From contig JAHYJC010000015.1 of NCBI GenBank assembly GCA_019429275.1, forward strand, positions 1 through 64,000: a DNA stretch of 64,000 nucleotides, in the 5' to 3' direction. Shown here in pieces: positions 8,250 through 17,541 of the stretch (positions are counted from its first letter, which is position 1; the number at the start of each line of letters is the position of its first letter). The stretch is from Lentimicrobium sp. (GTDB lineage: Bacteria > Bacteroidota > Bacteroidia > Bacteroidales > Lentimicrobiaceae). The position numbers and the translations under genes are program-made. The notes beneath the pieces are model-generated. The model was not told where the DNA came from. It made no database searches and saw nothing but the letters and a program-made list of their open reading frames with translations.

Positions 8250-8441
8250 ATGCCAAAAATGAAGTCGAAATCCAGTGCCAAAAAAAGGTTTGACATAACC
8301 GGCTCTGGTAAACTGAAAAGGAAGCATGCTTACAAAAGCCACATTCTAACGAAAAAATCGACCAAGCGCAAACGTAATCTTACATACAGCGCCATAGTTG
8401 ATCCTGCAGATGTGAAGAATGTAAAATTGATGCTTCAGTAA
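8250..8441 (+). CDS. rpmI: 50S ribosomal protein L35
   Basis: A 63-residue basic protein with the L35 signature [14 protein letters not shown], then [19 protein letters not shown]. It is a structural component of the large subunit. It lies between infC and rplT, the order conserved across bacteria. The start is ATG 8250. Length is normal. Confidence 0.97.
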   Translation: MPKMKSKSSAKKRFDITGSGKLKRKHAYKSHILTKKSTKRKRNLTYSAIVDPADVKNVKLMLQ

Positions 8442-8526
8442 TTCGTGTTAATTAAGTATTAACCCTTGCTTTCTGCACCAAAGATTCCTTCAAACGGAGG
8501 AGCGCGAAAGCGAAAACTAAAACAAA

Positions 8527-8874
8527 ATGCCAAGATCAGTAAACGCAGTTGCCTCGAGGGCACGCAGAAAAAAACTCCTGAAGGCCGTTAAAGGACAATT
8601 TGGCCGTCGGAAAAATGTTTGGACGGTTGCTAAAAATGCATACGAAAAAGGCATGGTGTATGCATACCGTGACAGACGCCAGAAAAAACGCAATTTCCGC
8701 AGTTTGTGGATTACCCGCATCAATGCCGGTGTGCGGGAGTATGATATGTCGTACTCTGTATTTATGGGTAAACTCAAACAAAAGAATATAAATCTTGACC
8801 GCAAGGTTCTTGCCGATCTGGCAATGAATCACCCGACCACTTTTAAAGCGATTGTAGAAGCGGTTAAAGATTAG
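8527..8874 (+). CDS. rplT: 50S ribosomal protein L20
   Basis: A 115-residue protein with L20 motifs [37 protein letters not shown] and [13 protein letters not shown]. It binds 23S rRNA early in 50S assembly, and in some bacteria it represses its own operon. The 85-base gap after rpmI contains a purine-rich GGAGGAGCGCG segment, 25-35 bases before the start. This could be a protein-binding or translation element, but I see no convincing L20-site mimic. It is the last gene of the operon, followed by a strong terminator. Confidence 0.98.
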   Translation: MPRSVNAVASRARRKKLLKAVKGQFGRRKNVWTVAKNAYEKGMVYAYRDRRQKKRNFRSLWITRINAGVREYDMSYSVFMGKLKQKNINLDRKVLADLAMNHPTTFKAIVEAVKD

Positions 8875-8900
8875 GCTTCTGAATTCAGTATGAAACAAAA

Positions 8901-8924
8901 AACCACCTTTTCCGGTGGTTTTTT
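8901..8924. terminator. Bidirectional terminator between rplT and the MFS gene
   Basis: Stem AACCACC (8901-8907) with GGTGGTT (8914-8920) around loop TTTTCC. It is flanked by A-rich and T-rich tracts, so it can end both the ribosomal-protein operon and the convergent transporter gene. Confidence 0.9.
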
Positions 8925-8960
8925 GTTTTTGGTGATTTGTTATTACAATGGTTTGTCTAA

Positions 8961-10451
8961 TCAGTGCGATCCTCCGCTGGCATTTCCGGTTGCCATCTTG
9001 TCGGCCGGCTCTTTGACCAAATACCAGGCAATTGCTGAAAATGCTACCGTAACTGCGCAAACCAAAAAAGTGATGCTCTTGTCTGCAGAATTACTGATCA
9101 GTTCACCTACGCCAAGGCTGGCTACCAACTGAGGCAATACCACCGAAAGATTGAACAAACCCATGTACAAACCCATTCGGGTTTGCGGAACCTTTTGCGA
9201 CATGATGGCAAAAGGAAGGCTGATGGTAGCCGCCCAGCCAATGCCCACAATTGCCATCATAGAATAGATCATAGCAGGTGAATGGCCTAAAAGGAAAATT
9301 CCCAGATATCCGGCTGCCATAAATGCGATGCTTGTCGCATGTACTTTAACCCTACCATAGCGGGCTGCAAGTGGCAGAAGTATAAAAACCGGAATGATAG
9401 CTGCAATGAGGTTGATGGTGAAAAAACTCCAGTTAACTACATTTCCTAAAGCATCGTTGTCAAGTCCGGGTATTTTATCCTTTACATAAGCATACATATA
9501 AATAAACATGGTTTGAGCGCCAATCCAGGTAAAAGAGTGGGCAGCAAGAACCTTCTGAAAACCAATTACGCCATTTTCCTCATTGCTGGTGCTGATTTCT
9601 TTCTTTACCAAAGCCTTTCCTATCAATAAAACAGTAATTATCAAGGCGATGATTTCAAAAATGTGGTTGGGAATGGGAGGTATGCCGGAAAGCCTGATGG
9701 TCATGGCGTAAACGGCGTAAAGAAGGAATCCCCATAGCGGCTCAATGATTCTGAGCATATTCAGTAATGAACCTTCGTTGGTTTTCTCCTTTAAGGAATT
9801 GTCAATTTCTGATGCGCTGCTGTTTTCAGGGTGGCCCAACTCTCTGGGTTCTTTGATGAAAAACGGTGGGATTACTGAAAACAAAAAAACCACAACGACT
9901 CCTGTATAAATCAGGATGTAATTATTTGCAACGGCACCAAGAAAATACGCCATTACTCCAAATGTCCCGGAAACGGTTTGCATCCATGTGTATCCTTTGG
10001 TACGCGGTTTGCCCTCAGGGGTCACATCTGCAATGATTGAGCGGGTTGGGTTGAAACTTACATTGATGGCCAGATCGAGCGTTAGAGCTACAACTATGGC
10101 TATTCCCAGGATTCCATCCACGCCCATAGTTTCCTTTATGACTCCGATATTTGGCAATGCAAGCAGCATTAATGAGGCAAGAACTCCTCCAATGATAATG
10201 AAGGGTCGCCTTCGGCCATTCCAAAACCAAACCTTGTCACTAATAACACCGATAACAACCTGACCAATAATTCCGGCGAGGGGACCGGCTGCCCAAACAA
10301 GTCCGACGTCATGAATGTCGAGGCCGTATTGGGTGCTTAATATCCAGCTTAATGCAGCAATCTGAATGGATAACGCAAATCCCATGGCTGTGGCTGGCAG
10401 ACTGAGAAATGCATAAAAGGAATTTGTTAATTTTTCCTGAAATTTTAACAT
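8961..10451 (-). CDS. MFS sugar transporter of the SLC45-like group
   Basis: A 496-residue, 12-helix inner-membrane transporter. N-terminal features typical of the SLC45/maltose-type MFS group are AGPLAGIIGQVVIGVISDK, followed by the Arg-rich loop NGRRRPFIIIGG. A cytoplasmic hydrophilic loop (about residues 200-225) separates the two six-helix halves. Substrates of relatives are disaccharides or other neutral sugars, usually proton-driven; the actual substrate is not visible. The start is ATG 10451. It stands alone with no glycosidase beside it, and is convergent with rplT. Confidence 0.85.
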   Translation of the reverse strand: MLKFQEKLTNSFYAFLSLPATAMGFALSIQIAALSWILSTQYGLDIHDVGLVWAAGPLAGIIGQVVIGVISDKVWFWNGRRRPFIIIGGVLASLMLLALPNIGVIKETMGVDGILGIAIVVALTLDLAINVSFNPTRSIIADVTPEGKPRTKGYTWMQTVSGTFGVMAYFLGAVANNYILIYTGVVVVFLFSVIPPFFIKEPRELGHPENSSASEIDNSLKEKTNEGSLLNMLRIIEPLWGFLLYAVYAMTIRLSGIPPIPNHIFEIIALIITVLLIGKALVKKEISTSNEENGVIGFQKVLAAHSFTWIGAQTMFIYMYAYVKDKIPGLDNDALGNVVNWSFFTINLIAAIIPVFILLPLAARYGRVKVHATSIAFMAAGYLGIFLLGHSPAMIYSMMAIVGIGWAATISLPFAIMSQKVPQTRMGLYMGLFNLSVVLPQLVASLGVGELISNSADKSITFLVCAVTVAFSAIAWYLVKEPADKMATGNASGGSH

Positions 10452-10692
10452 AGAGCTATGATTGAGGATGGTTAGATACTTTTATCACTGTTGCTACACC
10501 CGGATTAATTATTTTTCTGATGATAAATGTATGGATTATTCTGAACCTAATATTTTTCTGCATTAATATTTATTTTTCAGGCTGACATTTTTTTAAGAAC
10601 ATTATCAGGTAGAATAATCCGGAAGAGCGCTCCCAAACTTTTAAAACAGAGGTCAGGCTTTTATGAATGGATCAGATACAGGGCACTGTTTG

Positions 10693-12126
10693 TTAAGGAA
10701 GGTTTTTTTTTCTTCTGTGGTCACTGATAAATGTTTCCATCTGTTTTGTAAGCAATCGTTTGGCTATTATCTTTTTATTGCTGTCGAGAAGAAACATTAC
10801 TGGCGAAGAGGATACGTCGTAAAGCTGCCTGAAATCTGGAGTCATACTGTAAAACCCGTTAACATTTAACCAGGATGTCTGATACTTTCGGATGTAGTTT
10901 TTCATCTCAACCCAAGATGTATCCATACAAACGGCATAAACTTCAAGGTTGATAATATCTTTGTTTTTCAGATAAAATTCTCTGAGAAGAGGAGTTTCCT
11001 GTTTGCAGTGGCTGCAATCCGGATCCCAGAAATAAATCAATGTGTAATCAGCTTTAATCTGGTGAAGCGAAACAGGTTGTTGCAAGGTATCGAACAAGAT
11101 CATTTCAGGAGCAATGCGGCCTATCAGAATATTTCTTAATCCATCAGCTTTTTTTATCAGATTGCTTTTGACTGTTTGGTTCATCCACTCCATTTTCGGG
11201 TCATCGTAATATTTATCTACCAGATGAACAAAAATGGCATCATAACCCATAATTTCTGAACTTTCATATTTAATGGTAAGGTACCACATTAGGTATTTGA
11301 AAGTTTCTGTATTATCTCCGGCCAGTTCAAAAAGATGATCAATAGAACTTATCAGAGAATCAGGAGCGGGCACAGTGAGTTTACTAAGATATTGTTCAAC
11401 TTTTCCGTGAAGAAAAGGTGTTCTCACGAGCCGGTCATCCTGTAAATCAATACCATCCCAGAAATGTGCTTTATAGTAGCGAAAGGCAAAAGTTGAATCA
11501 GGCCTTCCATTTTCCAATAACGGAGCTTCAGGTATTGTCGGCTCCTGCATAGCTTTCAGAAAAGCAGAAATCAAGCTTCCGGGATAGCTGTTGATGATGC
11601 CATTGATATATCGCTGAACCTCTTCGTTGAGCAGATTTAGCCGATTATCAACCATAATTGAAGAATCGCTACCCGATTCAAACTTTTTATTAAACTCTAG
11701 AAGCTGGTTACGTTCAGTCTGTTTCTGGTTTAAAAATAAAATATAATCAAAAAATATCTTGTTTTCATTACTGCCTTTGATTTTAAGACTCTCAGGCAGC
11801 TTATTTTTATTTCCTGAAATACTGAAATGCTGACTGTCTGAAATAAGAAAGTCAAATATTTTTGCCTTATTTTCTCCTGCAATAAAGTACATCCCGGGAA
11901 GCAACTCAGTTTTCCCTGTAAATGTAAATCGGTTGTTTTTATCCTGAAAAGCAGTATCAACAACAAATTGTTTATCGCCGGAATAATTAGCCAGGAGTAT
12001 CAGGCTATCTGAGAGCCCATCAACAGAAAAGCTGATTTTATAATCGGTTTGTGCAAAGGTAAATGTTTGCAAGGCATTCAAAAATAGTATGATACATAAT
12101 GTTTTTAAATATTTGCTCTTTTTCAT
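10693..12126 (-). CDS. Secreted TlpA-like thioredoxin-fold protein
   Basis: A 477-residue exported protein. A signal peptide (KTLCIILFLNALQTFTFAQ) is followed by a DUF4369-like beta domain (about 25-135), a helical middle region of DUF5106 type, and a C-terminal redoxin domain (about 335-470). The redoxin domain has WDPDCSHCKQETP, active-site Cys371 and Cys374, so thiol-disulfide exchange in the periplasm is expected. Relatives in Bacteroidota are common envelope proteins of uncertain partner. The frame is open to 12207, but ATG 12126 gives a clean signal peptide. Possible jobs are reduction of exported proteins or oxidative-stress defence. It lies alone, downstream of the beta-barrel gene on the same strand. 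Confidence 0.85.
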   Translation of the reverse strand: MKKSKYLKTLCIILFLNALQTFTFAQTDYKISFSVDGLSDSLILLANYSGDKQFVVDTAFQDKNNRFTFTGKTELLPGMYFIAGENKAKIFDFLISDSQHFSISGNKNKLPESLKIKGSNENKIFFDYILFLNQKQTERNQLLEFNKKFESGSDSSIMVDNRLNLLNEEVQRYINGIINSYPGSLISAFLKAMQEPTIPEAPLLENGRPDSTFAFRYYKAHFWDGIDLQDDRLVRTPFLHGKVEQYLSKLTVPAPDSLISSIDHLFELAGDNTETFKYLMWYLTIKYESSEIMGYDAIFVHLVDKYYDDPKMEWMNQTVKSNLIKKADGLRNILIGRIAPEMILFDTLQQPVSLHQIKADYTLIYFWDPDCSHCKQETPLLREFYLKNKDIINLEVYAVCMDTSWVEMKNYIRKYQTSWLNVNGFYSMTPDFRQLYDVSSSPVMFLLDSNKKIIAKRLLTKQMETFISDHRRKKNLP

Positions 12127-12325
12127 AGCATTCACATCAATGAATTGCAAACTTAATATTTTCAATGAAATTGAAGATATTGATTTTGCAGAAGCAACTG
12201 ATTTCATGATGATAGCTCAAATTACTTTTATTGAAAATTACGTTAAAACCAGATTATTTCAACCAGAGGATGTTATTTTTATAAAGGCATTCAAACAGAA
12301 TGATTTAGTAAATGAAACGTTTCAC

Positions 12326-13090
12326 TTATCTATTCCTATCTCTGTTAACCGGAAGCAAGATATTATATTTTTCTCTTGATAATGTCGGATTTATAGTGTA
12401 CTTCAAACCGAGTCTGGTTAAAAGTAAACGGTCGCTGATTCCGGTTGGCCCAATATAAGAATCGAAATTATCTGTTGTAAGAAATTCAAATGTTTGCCTG
12501 AAAACTAAAGACCAATAGGAATTCAGAGGGTAAGAAATATAATAACCTCCTGTCAGATTTAAACCGACATTTGATTCACCGGAGCTGTTTCCATCTTCAT
12601 TTAGTCCATGGGATGTAACAAGTGAGTTGTCCGACAATTTAAAAGAAGCCGACCTGAATTGTGCCATGCTGGCTCCTAAGGCAATTCCAAAATCAAGATT
12701 GGTTAGACGATCGTAAAATAGAATCTCTGCTATGCTGATATCTGTCGTAATTGAATAGATGTTGAATTTTGTTTTGAATTTTGTGTCAAAGTCTTCTCGT
12801 TCTCCCTTTGTTTTTCCCGATGATAAAGAAAGACCGAGTTCAAACAATAAGTTAAATCGTTTACCTAAAAAGAATTCTACTGATGGCCCACTTTCCTTTT
12901 GAATTTTTTTTAAAGGGTTATAATCATATTTGCTAAGATCACCGAAAAACGATGCCGATCCTAAGGAAATTCCTGCAGTCAGATTATTTCCGACGGTGGA
13001 TTCCTGTGCAGTGAGATTCTTTACTCCGAATATCTGAATAACCAAGAGTGCAATCAGGATTGGTGAACTTTTATATATTATTTTAAACAT
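12326..13090 (-). CDS. Outer-membrane beta-barrel protein
   Basis: A 254-residue protein with a signal peptide (about residues 1-28, ending LTAQ). The rest is alternating hydrophobic and polar strands with many Gly, Ser and aromatic residues (AGISLGSASFFGDLS, LNLTGGYYISYPLNSYWSL), typical of the small PorT/OmpA-type barrels of Bacteroidota. It lies 5 bases downstream of the DUF1684 gene and is probably co-transcribed. No catalytic motif is present. Specific function is unknown. Confidence 0.75.
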   Translation of the reverse strand: MFKIIYKSSPILIALLVIQIFGVKNLTAQESTVGNNLTAGISLGSASFFGDLSKYDYNPLKKIQKESGPSVEFFLGKRFNLLFELGLSLSSGKTKGEREDFDTKFKTKFNIYSITTDISIAEILFYDRLTNLDFGIALGASMAQFRSASFKLSDNSLVTSHGLNEDGNSSGESNVGLNLTGGYYISYPLNSYWSLVFRQTFEFLTTDNFDSYIGPTGISDRLLLTRLGLKYTINPTLSREKYNILLPVNRDRNR

Positions 13091-13095
13091 TTCAA

Positions 13096-13740
13096 TTACT
13101 TTTTATTACTCAATTTGGGTTGATAGTTTTTTTCTCCGGCTTTCACTTTTACAGGCAGGTAGTTTTCTGAAGGAGGAATCGGACAACTATACTTTTTATT
13201 ATAAACACAATATGGGTTGTAGGCCTTGTTAAAATCAATGCTGATATATTGTGACTGATCTATGTAGGCATCTACATAACGGCCACCTCCATAGGTTTCT
13301 TGCCCTGAGGTTTTATCTGTAAATGGCACAAACATGTAGTTTTCATAACCAGGTTTGTTCATTAGGTCAACATTTCTGAAAATTGTCAGTTCGTAAACTT
13401 TGCCCTGTAAGCTAAATGAAGCCTTGCCATAAACAATGTAAAGCGGCAGCCGTTCAGTGGTAGTTTTCATCTGTATTGTATCAGAAGTAGAATATCGTTC
13501 AATTCTGGCTTTAATAACCCATTTTGTAGATGGCTTAAAGTAATTCAACCCTGAAAATGAAATTTTGCTCAAAGAATCGAGCGGCGAAGATTTATCGGTT
13601 CTGTAATATTCATCTTTTTCATTTCGTTCACTTATAAGGCTTTCAATATAACTAGCAGAGGTAGCCTGAAACTGTGCGCTGCTATCTTTAAATATAAGAA
13701 TAATCAGCAAAAACAGAATCAGATTAGACTTTTTGAACAC
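13096..13740 (-). CDS. DUF1684 family exported protein
   Basis: A 214-residue protein with an N-terminal signal or membrane anchor (LILFLLIILIFKDSSAQ). It carries DUF1684 features, notably the C-terminal NPYCVYNKKYSCPIPPSEN and LPVKVKAGEK. The family is widespread but has no established activity; its conserved Cys, Pro and Glu residues suggest a binding or enzymatic site. No ATG is available. The frame opens at TTG 13770, with GTG at 13740. I prefer GTG 13740, which starts MFKKSNLILF and leaves a normal signal peptide, but this is not certain. It is followed by the beta-barrel gene. Confidence 0.75.
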   Translation of the reverse strand: MFKKSNLILFLLIILIFKDSSAQFQATSASYIESLISERNEKDEYYRTDKSSPLDSLSKISFSGLNYFKPSTKWVIKARIERYSTSDTIQMKTTTERLPLYIVYGKASFSLQGKVYELTIFRNVDLMNKPGYENYMFVPFTDKTSGQETYGGGRYVDAYIDQSQYISIDFNKAYNPYCVYNKKYSCPIPPSENYLPVKVKAGEKNYQPKLSNKK

Positions 13741-13907
13741 AGAACCAAATCTTAATGTTAAGTAGCTCAATTTATTTGATTTTTAGTGTGAAACTTAAGT
13801 CTTTCAAATATTATGCAATTTTTAATGAAAAGTAACTCTTTTAAAGTTTATTTATTGTTTCCTGGTTGAACAGAATATGAATGAGGTTGTTAGTACAAAA
13901 AAATGAT

Positions 13908-14543
13908 ATGAGAATTTCTCACCTGAGAACAAGGTATGATCAAGGTAGTCTTGATGAATACAAAGTGGGATTAGAGCCTTTTACACTACTTGAGCAATGG
14001 CTTTATGAGGCTGTTAAATCAAAAGTGAAGGAACCAACAGCTATGGTTCTGTCAACGATAGATGAAAATGGGAAACCGGCATCGAGGGTTGTGCTGCTAA
14101 AAGGAATTGAAGCCGGTAGACCAGTATTTTTTACCAATTACCTTAGCAACAAAGGAAAGCAAATAACACAAAATCAAAATGTTGCGTTGCTTTTTTTCTG
14201 GCCGGAGCTGGAGCGACAGCTTAGAATCATTGGCCAGGCTTCAAAACTTTCAGGACTTGAGTCGGATGCATATTTTGATTCCAGGCCTTTTGAAAGCAGG
14301 GTGGGGGCTGTGGTTTCTCCGCAAAGTCAGGTAATTGACAGCCGGAAATATTTAGAGCAGAAATTCGAAGAAATGATAAAAAAATCAACTTCAGAGGCTG
14401 TTGATCGACCCGGGCATTGGGGTGGCTATGAGGTGTTTATCAATGAAGTGGAATTCTGGCAAGGCCGACCCGGCCGATTGCATGATCGCATCAGGTTCAG
14501 GCTGGAAAATGACAAATGGATCAGGGAACGTCTTGCTCCTTAA
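13908..14543 (+). CDS. pdxH: Pyridoxamine/pyridoxine 5'-phosphate oxidase
   Basis: A 211-residue FMN enzyme that oxidises PNP or PMP to pyridoxal 5'-phosphate, the last step of vitamin B6 synthesis and salvage, using oxygen. Motifs are PTAMVLSTIDENGKPASRVV, FFTNYLSNKGKQI (phosphate and FMN contacts), RQLRIIGQASKLS, SRVGAVVSPQSQ, EFWQGRPGRLHDR and the terminal RLAP. All are conserved. The start at ATG 13908 gives MRISHLRTRYDQGSL, the usual family beginning; an in-frame ATG at 13881 would add nine residues. It is convergent with the DUF1858 gene, only two bases apart. Confidence 0.96.
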   Translation: MRISHLRTRYDQGSLDEYKVGLEPFTLLEQWLYEAVKSKVKEPTAMVLSTIDENGKPASRVVLLKGIEAGRPVFFTNYLSNKGKQITQNQNVALLFFWPELERQLRIIGQASKLSGLESDAYFDSRPFESRVGAVVSPQSQVIDSRKYLEQKFEEMIKKSTSEAVDRPGHWGGYEVFINEVEFWQGRPGRLHDRIRFRLENDKWIRERLAP

Positions 14544-14545
14544 CA

Positions 14546-14764
14546 CTATTTTGATTTCAGAAATTCATTAAGTTCTGTAATAAGATCATTTATCTGATTA
14601 TCATTAAGGTTTTTATCCTGCGCAAGTTCATGCAGACTACCCCATACTGGTTCTCCACAAATGATGCATTGCAAACCTTTTTCAAGAAGAAAACCAGTAG
14701 AAGCAGGATAATGATATGCCAGATCTTCGATTGTTATATCTTTTGAAATCAACGGTTTATCCAT
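14546..14764 (-). CDS. DUF1858 domain small protein
   Basis: A 72-residue protein that is a single DUF1858 domain: ITIEDLAYHYPASTGFLLEKGLQCIICGEP, with the Cys-x-x-Cys pair characteristic of the family. Such domains are thought to bind metal or cofactors in redox contexts, but no activity is established. It lies 6 bases downstream of the DUF4301 gene, so the two are very probably one transcript. Confidence 0.8.
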   Translation of the reverse strand: MDKPLISKDITIEDLAYHYPASTGFLLEKGLQCIICGEPVWGSLHELAQDKNLNDNQINDLITELNEFLKSK

Positions 14765-14770
14765 TATTTT

Positions 14771-16321
14771 TCAGGCCTGATGTTCTTTTCTCAGCAAATC
14801 ATTAACGGTTTTAACCGGATTGAAAGTCAGAATTGGCTCCTCAACGAAAACTGTTGTCCAGTCAGCCATTGCGCCGTTCCACAAGCCAGGTAGTTCCTGT
14901 GCTTTAAGGTCTCTGCCATCTTTTGATTTGATCGAAATAAATCCAGTTGAAGGATCAATAAAATCGCGCAGATCGAATTGATCACCTTTGTAATCTCTTA
15001 CACAACAAACCAGATCAACAGGATTGAAGTGGGTGGATTTGGCAAAAATCTCTTTTTGTTCAGGATTATTAAGATCTATCTGGGATGATTCAACAATCTG
15101 TAGAGAAATTTCCCCTTCTGAATTTTTTACCCAAAATGGACCTCCTCCAGGTTCGCCTTCATTTTTTACCATTCCGCAAATTCTGATAGGCCTGTTGAGC
15201 TTGGTAAAGAGAAAATCAATTTTTTCCATTTTCGAGAGCTCTTCATAATCATGAGGTGGCTTAATGAAGAGTTTTTCCTTAGCAAAAATCAGTATTTTCT
15301 TCAGCTCATTGTCACTAATATTTCCTTCCTCTAGTTTTTCAATGAATCCAAATACCTTATCTCTGAGTTCCATCAAATATCCGCCAAGAACTCTTTTAAA
15401 CTTGTAAGTAACAGGTTTCAATGAGTCAGGTACAATATTGTCAATATTTTTGATAAAAATAACTTCACCTTCCCGGTCATTCAGGTTTTCAATTAAAGCC
15501 CCATGGCCGCCCGGACGAAAAACGATTTCATCTTTTTCGTCTCTGAAGGGCTTGTTATGCATGTCAACGGCTATGGTGTCGGTTGATGATTTCTGAATAG
15601 AAAATGTAAGTTCGTAAATCACATCAAACAACGATTCATATTTGCCTTTTACAATGTTTATTTCCTCAATAAACCTATCGGCATGTTCGGGTGAAACAGT
15701 AAAGTGAATGGCAACCCTGCCATCTGTATTCTGACAATATTCGGCACCTTCAACCAAATGCTCCTCCAATGCCATGCGGGCTTCGTCATCGTAGTTATGA
15801 AATTTTAAAAGAGCTTTCGGCAGATTGGCATAGCCAAGACCTTTATCTTCGAGCAGATATTCAATTATGGTTCCATAGTCGGCTTCTTTCAATAGGCTTT
15901 TTATATCAAAATCGTGTTCAGCCAAAACCCTCGTAAGATCCTCATAAAAGGCGAATTTTTTGATATTTGTAATGAAATTATACGCTGAATTAAAACCTTT
16001 ATCTGCCTCAAATAATTTTTTTCCCGTTTCTGTTTTGGTATATTTTTCCTGAAATTCAAACAGTTGCTTAAACATACGGCTTGCGGCTCCTGAAGCAGGA
16101 ACAAATTTCAGGATTTCATAATCTTCTGAATTTTTATCGTAAAAACTCTGCAGTTTTTCAATTTCCAGTTCAATGAAGCTCTTGATGCCATTTTCTACTT
16201 TTGCAGGAGCTACCAGTTCGATGTAAGGAAATCCGGATTTAAAGTTATCTATTTGCTGCTCAATGGTATCTATATCAATACCTTTAGCCTGAAACAGTTT
16301 TTGATCGTTTTGTGTAAACAT
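14771..16321 (-). CDS. DUF4301 family protein
   Basis: A 516-residue cytoplasmic protein of the Bacteroidota-typical DUF4301 family. Recognisable segments are FVPASGAASRMFKQLFEF near residue 80, VHFTVSPEH-like and GHGALIENLNDREGEVIFIKNIDN-like segments mid-protein, and FWVKNSEGEISLQIVESSQI near residue 410. The Gly-rich ASGAASRMFK and GGHGALI segments recall nucleotidyltransferases, so nucleotide-sugar chemistry has been suspected for the family; I treat that as unproven. The start is ATG 16321. It forms a two-gene unit with the DUF1858 gene. Confidence 0.8.
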   Translation of the reverse strand: MFTQNDQKLFQAKGIDIDTIEQQIDNFKSGFPYIELVAPAKVENGIKSFIELEIEKLQSFYDKNSEDYEILKFVPASGAASRMFKQLFEFQEKYTKTETGKKLFEADKGFNSAYNFITNIKKFAFYEDLTRVLAEHDFDIKSLLKEADYGTIIEYLLEDKGLGYANLPKALLKFHNYDDEARMALEEHLVEGAEYCQNTDGRVAIHFTVSPEHADRFIEEINIVKGKYESLFDVIYELTFSIQKSSTDTIAVDMHNKPFRDEKDEIVFRPGGHGALIENLNDREGEVIFIKNIDNIVPDSLKPVTYKFKRVLGGYLMELRDKVFGFIEKLEEGNISDNELKKILIFAKEKLFIKPPHDYEELSKMEKIDFLFTKLNRPIRICGMVKNEGEPGGGPFWVKNSEGEISLQIVESSQIDLNNPEQKEIFAKSTHFNPVDLVCCVRDYKGDQFDLRDFIDPSTGFISIKSKDGRDLKAQELPGLWNGAMADWTTVFVEEPILTFNPVKTVNDLLRKEHQA

Positions 16322-16383
16322 AAAATAAATCTTTTATTATAGATTCTCTGAATAATAATCACTTTTCGAATGGTCAACAGCAA

Positions 16384-16391
16384 CAAAGATA
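16384..16391 (-). promoter_or_regulatory. -7 promoter box of the DUF4301-DUF1858 operon
   Basis: The minus strand reads TATCTTTG, matching TAnnTTTG, 63 bases upstream of ATG 16321. Confidence 0.4.
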
Positions 16392-16459
16392 ATGAAAAAC
16401 TCGCCCAGATCAATGTCTTGATTAGATTGTACGATCCTGCTTCTGTTTAATTTTCTGTT

Positions 16460-17440
16460 TTACCTGAAAGGCAGTTGTCTGTCTGTATCCAGGATAAGAA
16501 CCAATGTGTAAGCTACAAAGGTCAGAAATAAAAATGCACCCTCCAGTCTGTTTATTTTTCTTTCTTTCCCGATAAAAATAAAAATAAACATCATCAAACT
16601 CATGATGATCAGAAATATCATATCGAAATTGGAAGAATGATTTTCACCAAGGGGTATGGGCTTTATGGATGCGCTTATTCCAAGGACAAAGAAAACATTG
16701 AATATGTTCGAACCTACTACATTTCCGATTGCGATGTCGCTTTTCTTTTTAAAGGCTGCAACAACCGAAGTGGCAAGTTCGGGCATGGATGTGCCGGCAG
16801 CAACAACGGTGAGTCCGATAACAGCTTCGCTGATGCCTATCGACCGGGCGATGTCAACTGCAGCCTCAACCAGGAATTTACCGCCAAAAAACAAACCTGC
16901 AAGGCCTGCTGTGATTAAGATTGTGGCCTTTAAAACACTCATTTCTCTGGCAGTTACTTCCTTCAAAGGCCCTGATGATTTCGCCAAGGCAAATGTGTAA
17001 GCCATAAAAATGGAGAAGAAGCCCAGCAGAATAAAGCCATCGCTTCTGGAGATTATATCATTGAATTTTCCATCTATCAAAATATCATTTGCCATAAAAG
17101 CCATTACCACAACAGCCAGAATGCTGAATGGAATTTCTTTCCATACCGTGGTACTTTTTACTGCAACGGGAGCAACTACAGCTGTAAGGCCAAGGATGAC
17201 CAGTGTATTGAAAATGTTACTTCCGATAACATTTCCAATGGCTATATCAGTATTATTGTTAAAAGATGCGAAAAGATTAACAATAAGCTCGGGTGATGAG
17301 GTGCCGAAGGCAACAATGGTGAGGCCAATGACAAGGTCGGAAATGTTAAATCGTCGGGCCAGACTTGATGATCCATCTACAAGCCAGTTGGAACCACCAA
17401 TCAATAAAACTATTCCGGCAATAAACAATACAATACTCAT
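16460..17440 (-). CDS. Na+/Ca2+ exchanger family (CaCA, YrbG-like)
   Basis: A 326-residue inner-membrane antiporter with about ten helices arranged as two inverted repeats. Each repeat holds the alpha motifs GTSSPELIVNLFAS with GNVIGSNIFN in the first half, and GTSMPELATSVVAA with GNVVGSNIFN in the second. The acidic residues that bind calcium and sodium are intact in both. It is expected to expel Ca2+ in exchange for Na+ or H+. The start is ATG 17440, with a -7 box 27 bases upstream. It is a single-gene unit. Confidence 0.93.
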   Translation of the reverse strand: MSIVLFIAGIVLLIGGSNWLVDGSSSLARRFNISDLVIGLTIVAFGTSSPELIVNLFASFNNNTDIAIGNVIGSNIFNTLVILGLTAVVAPVAVKSTTVWKEIPFSILAVVVMAFMANDILIDGKFNDIISRSDGFILLGFFSIFMAYTFALAKSSGPLKEVTAREMSVLKATILITAGLAGLFFGGKFLVEAAVDIARSIGISEAVIGLTVVAAGTSMPELATSVVAAFKKKSDIAIGNVVGSNIFNVFFVLGISASIKPIPLGENHSSNFDMIFLIIMSLMMFIFIFIGKERKINRLEGAFLFLTFVAYTLVLILDTDRQLPFR

Positions 17441-17466
17441 ACAGCAACTTTTTTCAAAGAGGATTG

Positions 17467-17474
17467 CAAATGTA
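17467..17474 (-). promoter_or_regulatory. -7 promoter box of the exchanger gene
   Basis: The minus strand reads TACATTTG, matching TAnnTTTG, 27 bases upstream of the ATG. Confidence 0.4.
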
Positions 17475-17541
17475 CAAAATCTTATCCAAGCATAGAAAGA
17501 GCCTTTGAACGGTTAAGAAAATGGCTGATAAATTTTTAAAA

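Noticed and set aside
8536..9060. Minus-strand open frame of 174 codons across rplT and its terminator
   Set aside because: It runs through a bidirectional terminator and is antisense to a certain ribosomal-protein gene; composition fits a shadow frame.
12050..12062. TACCTTTG on the minus strand inside the TlpA-like gene
   Set aside because: It lies within the start of the coding region and no start codon context follows; probably a chance match.
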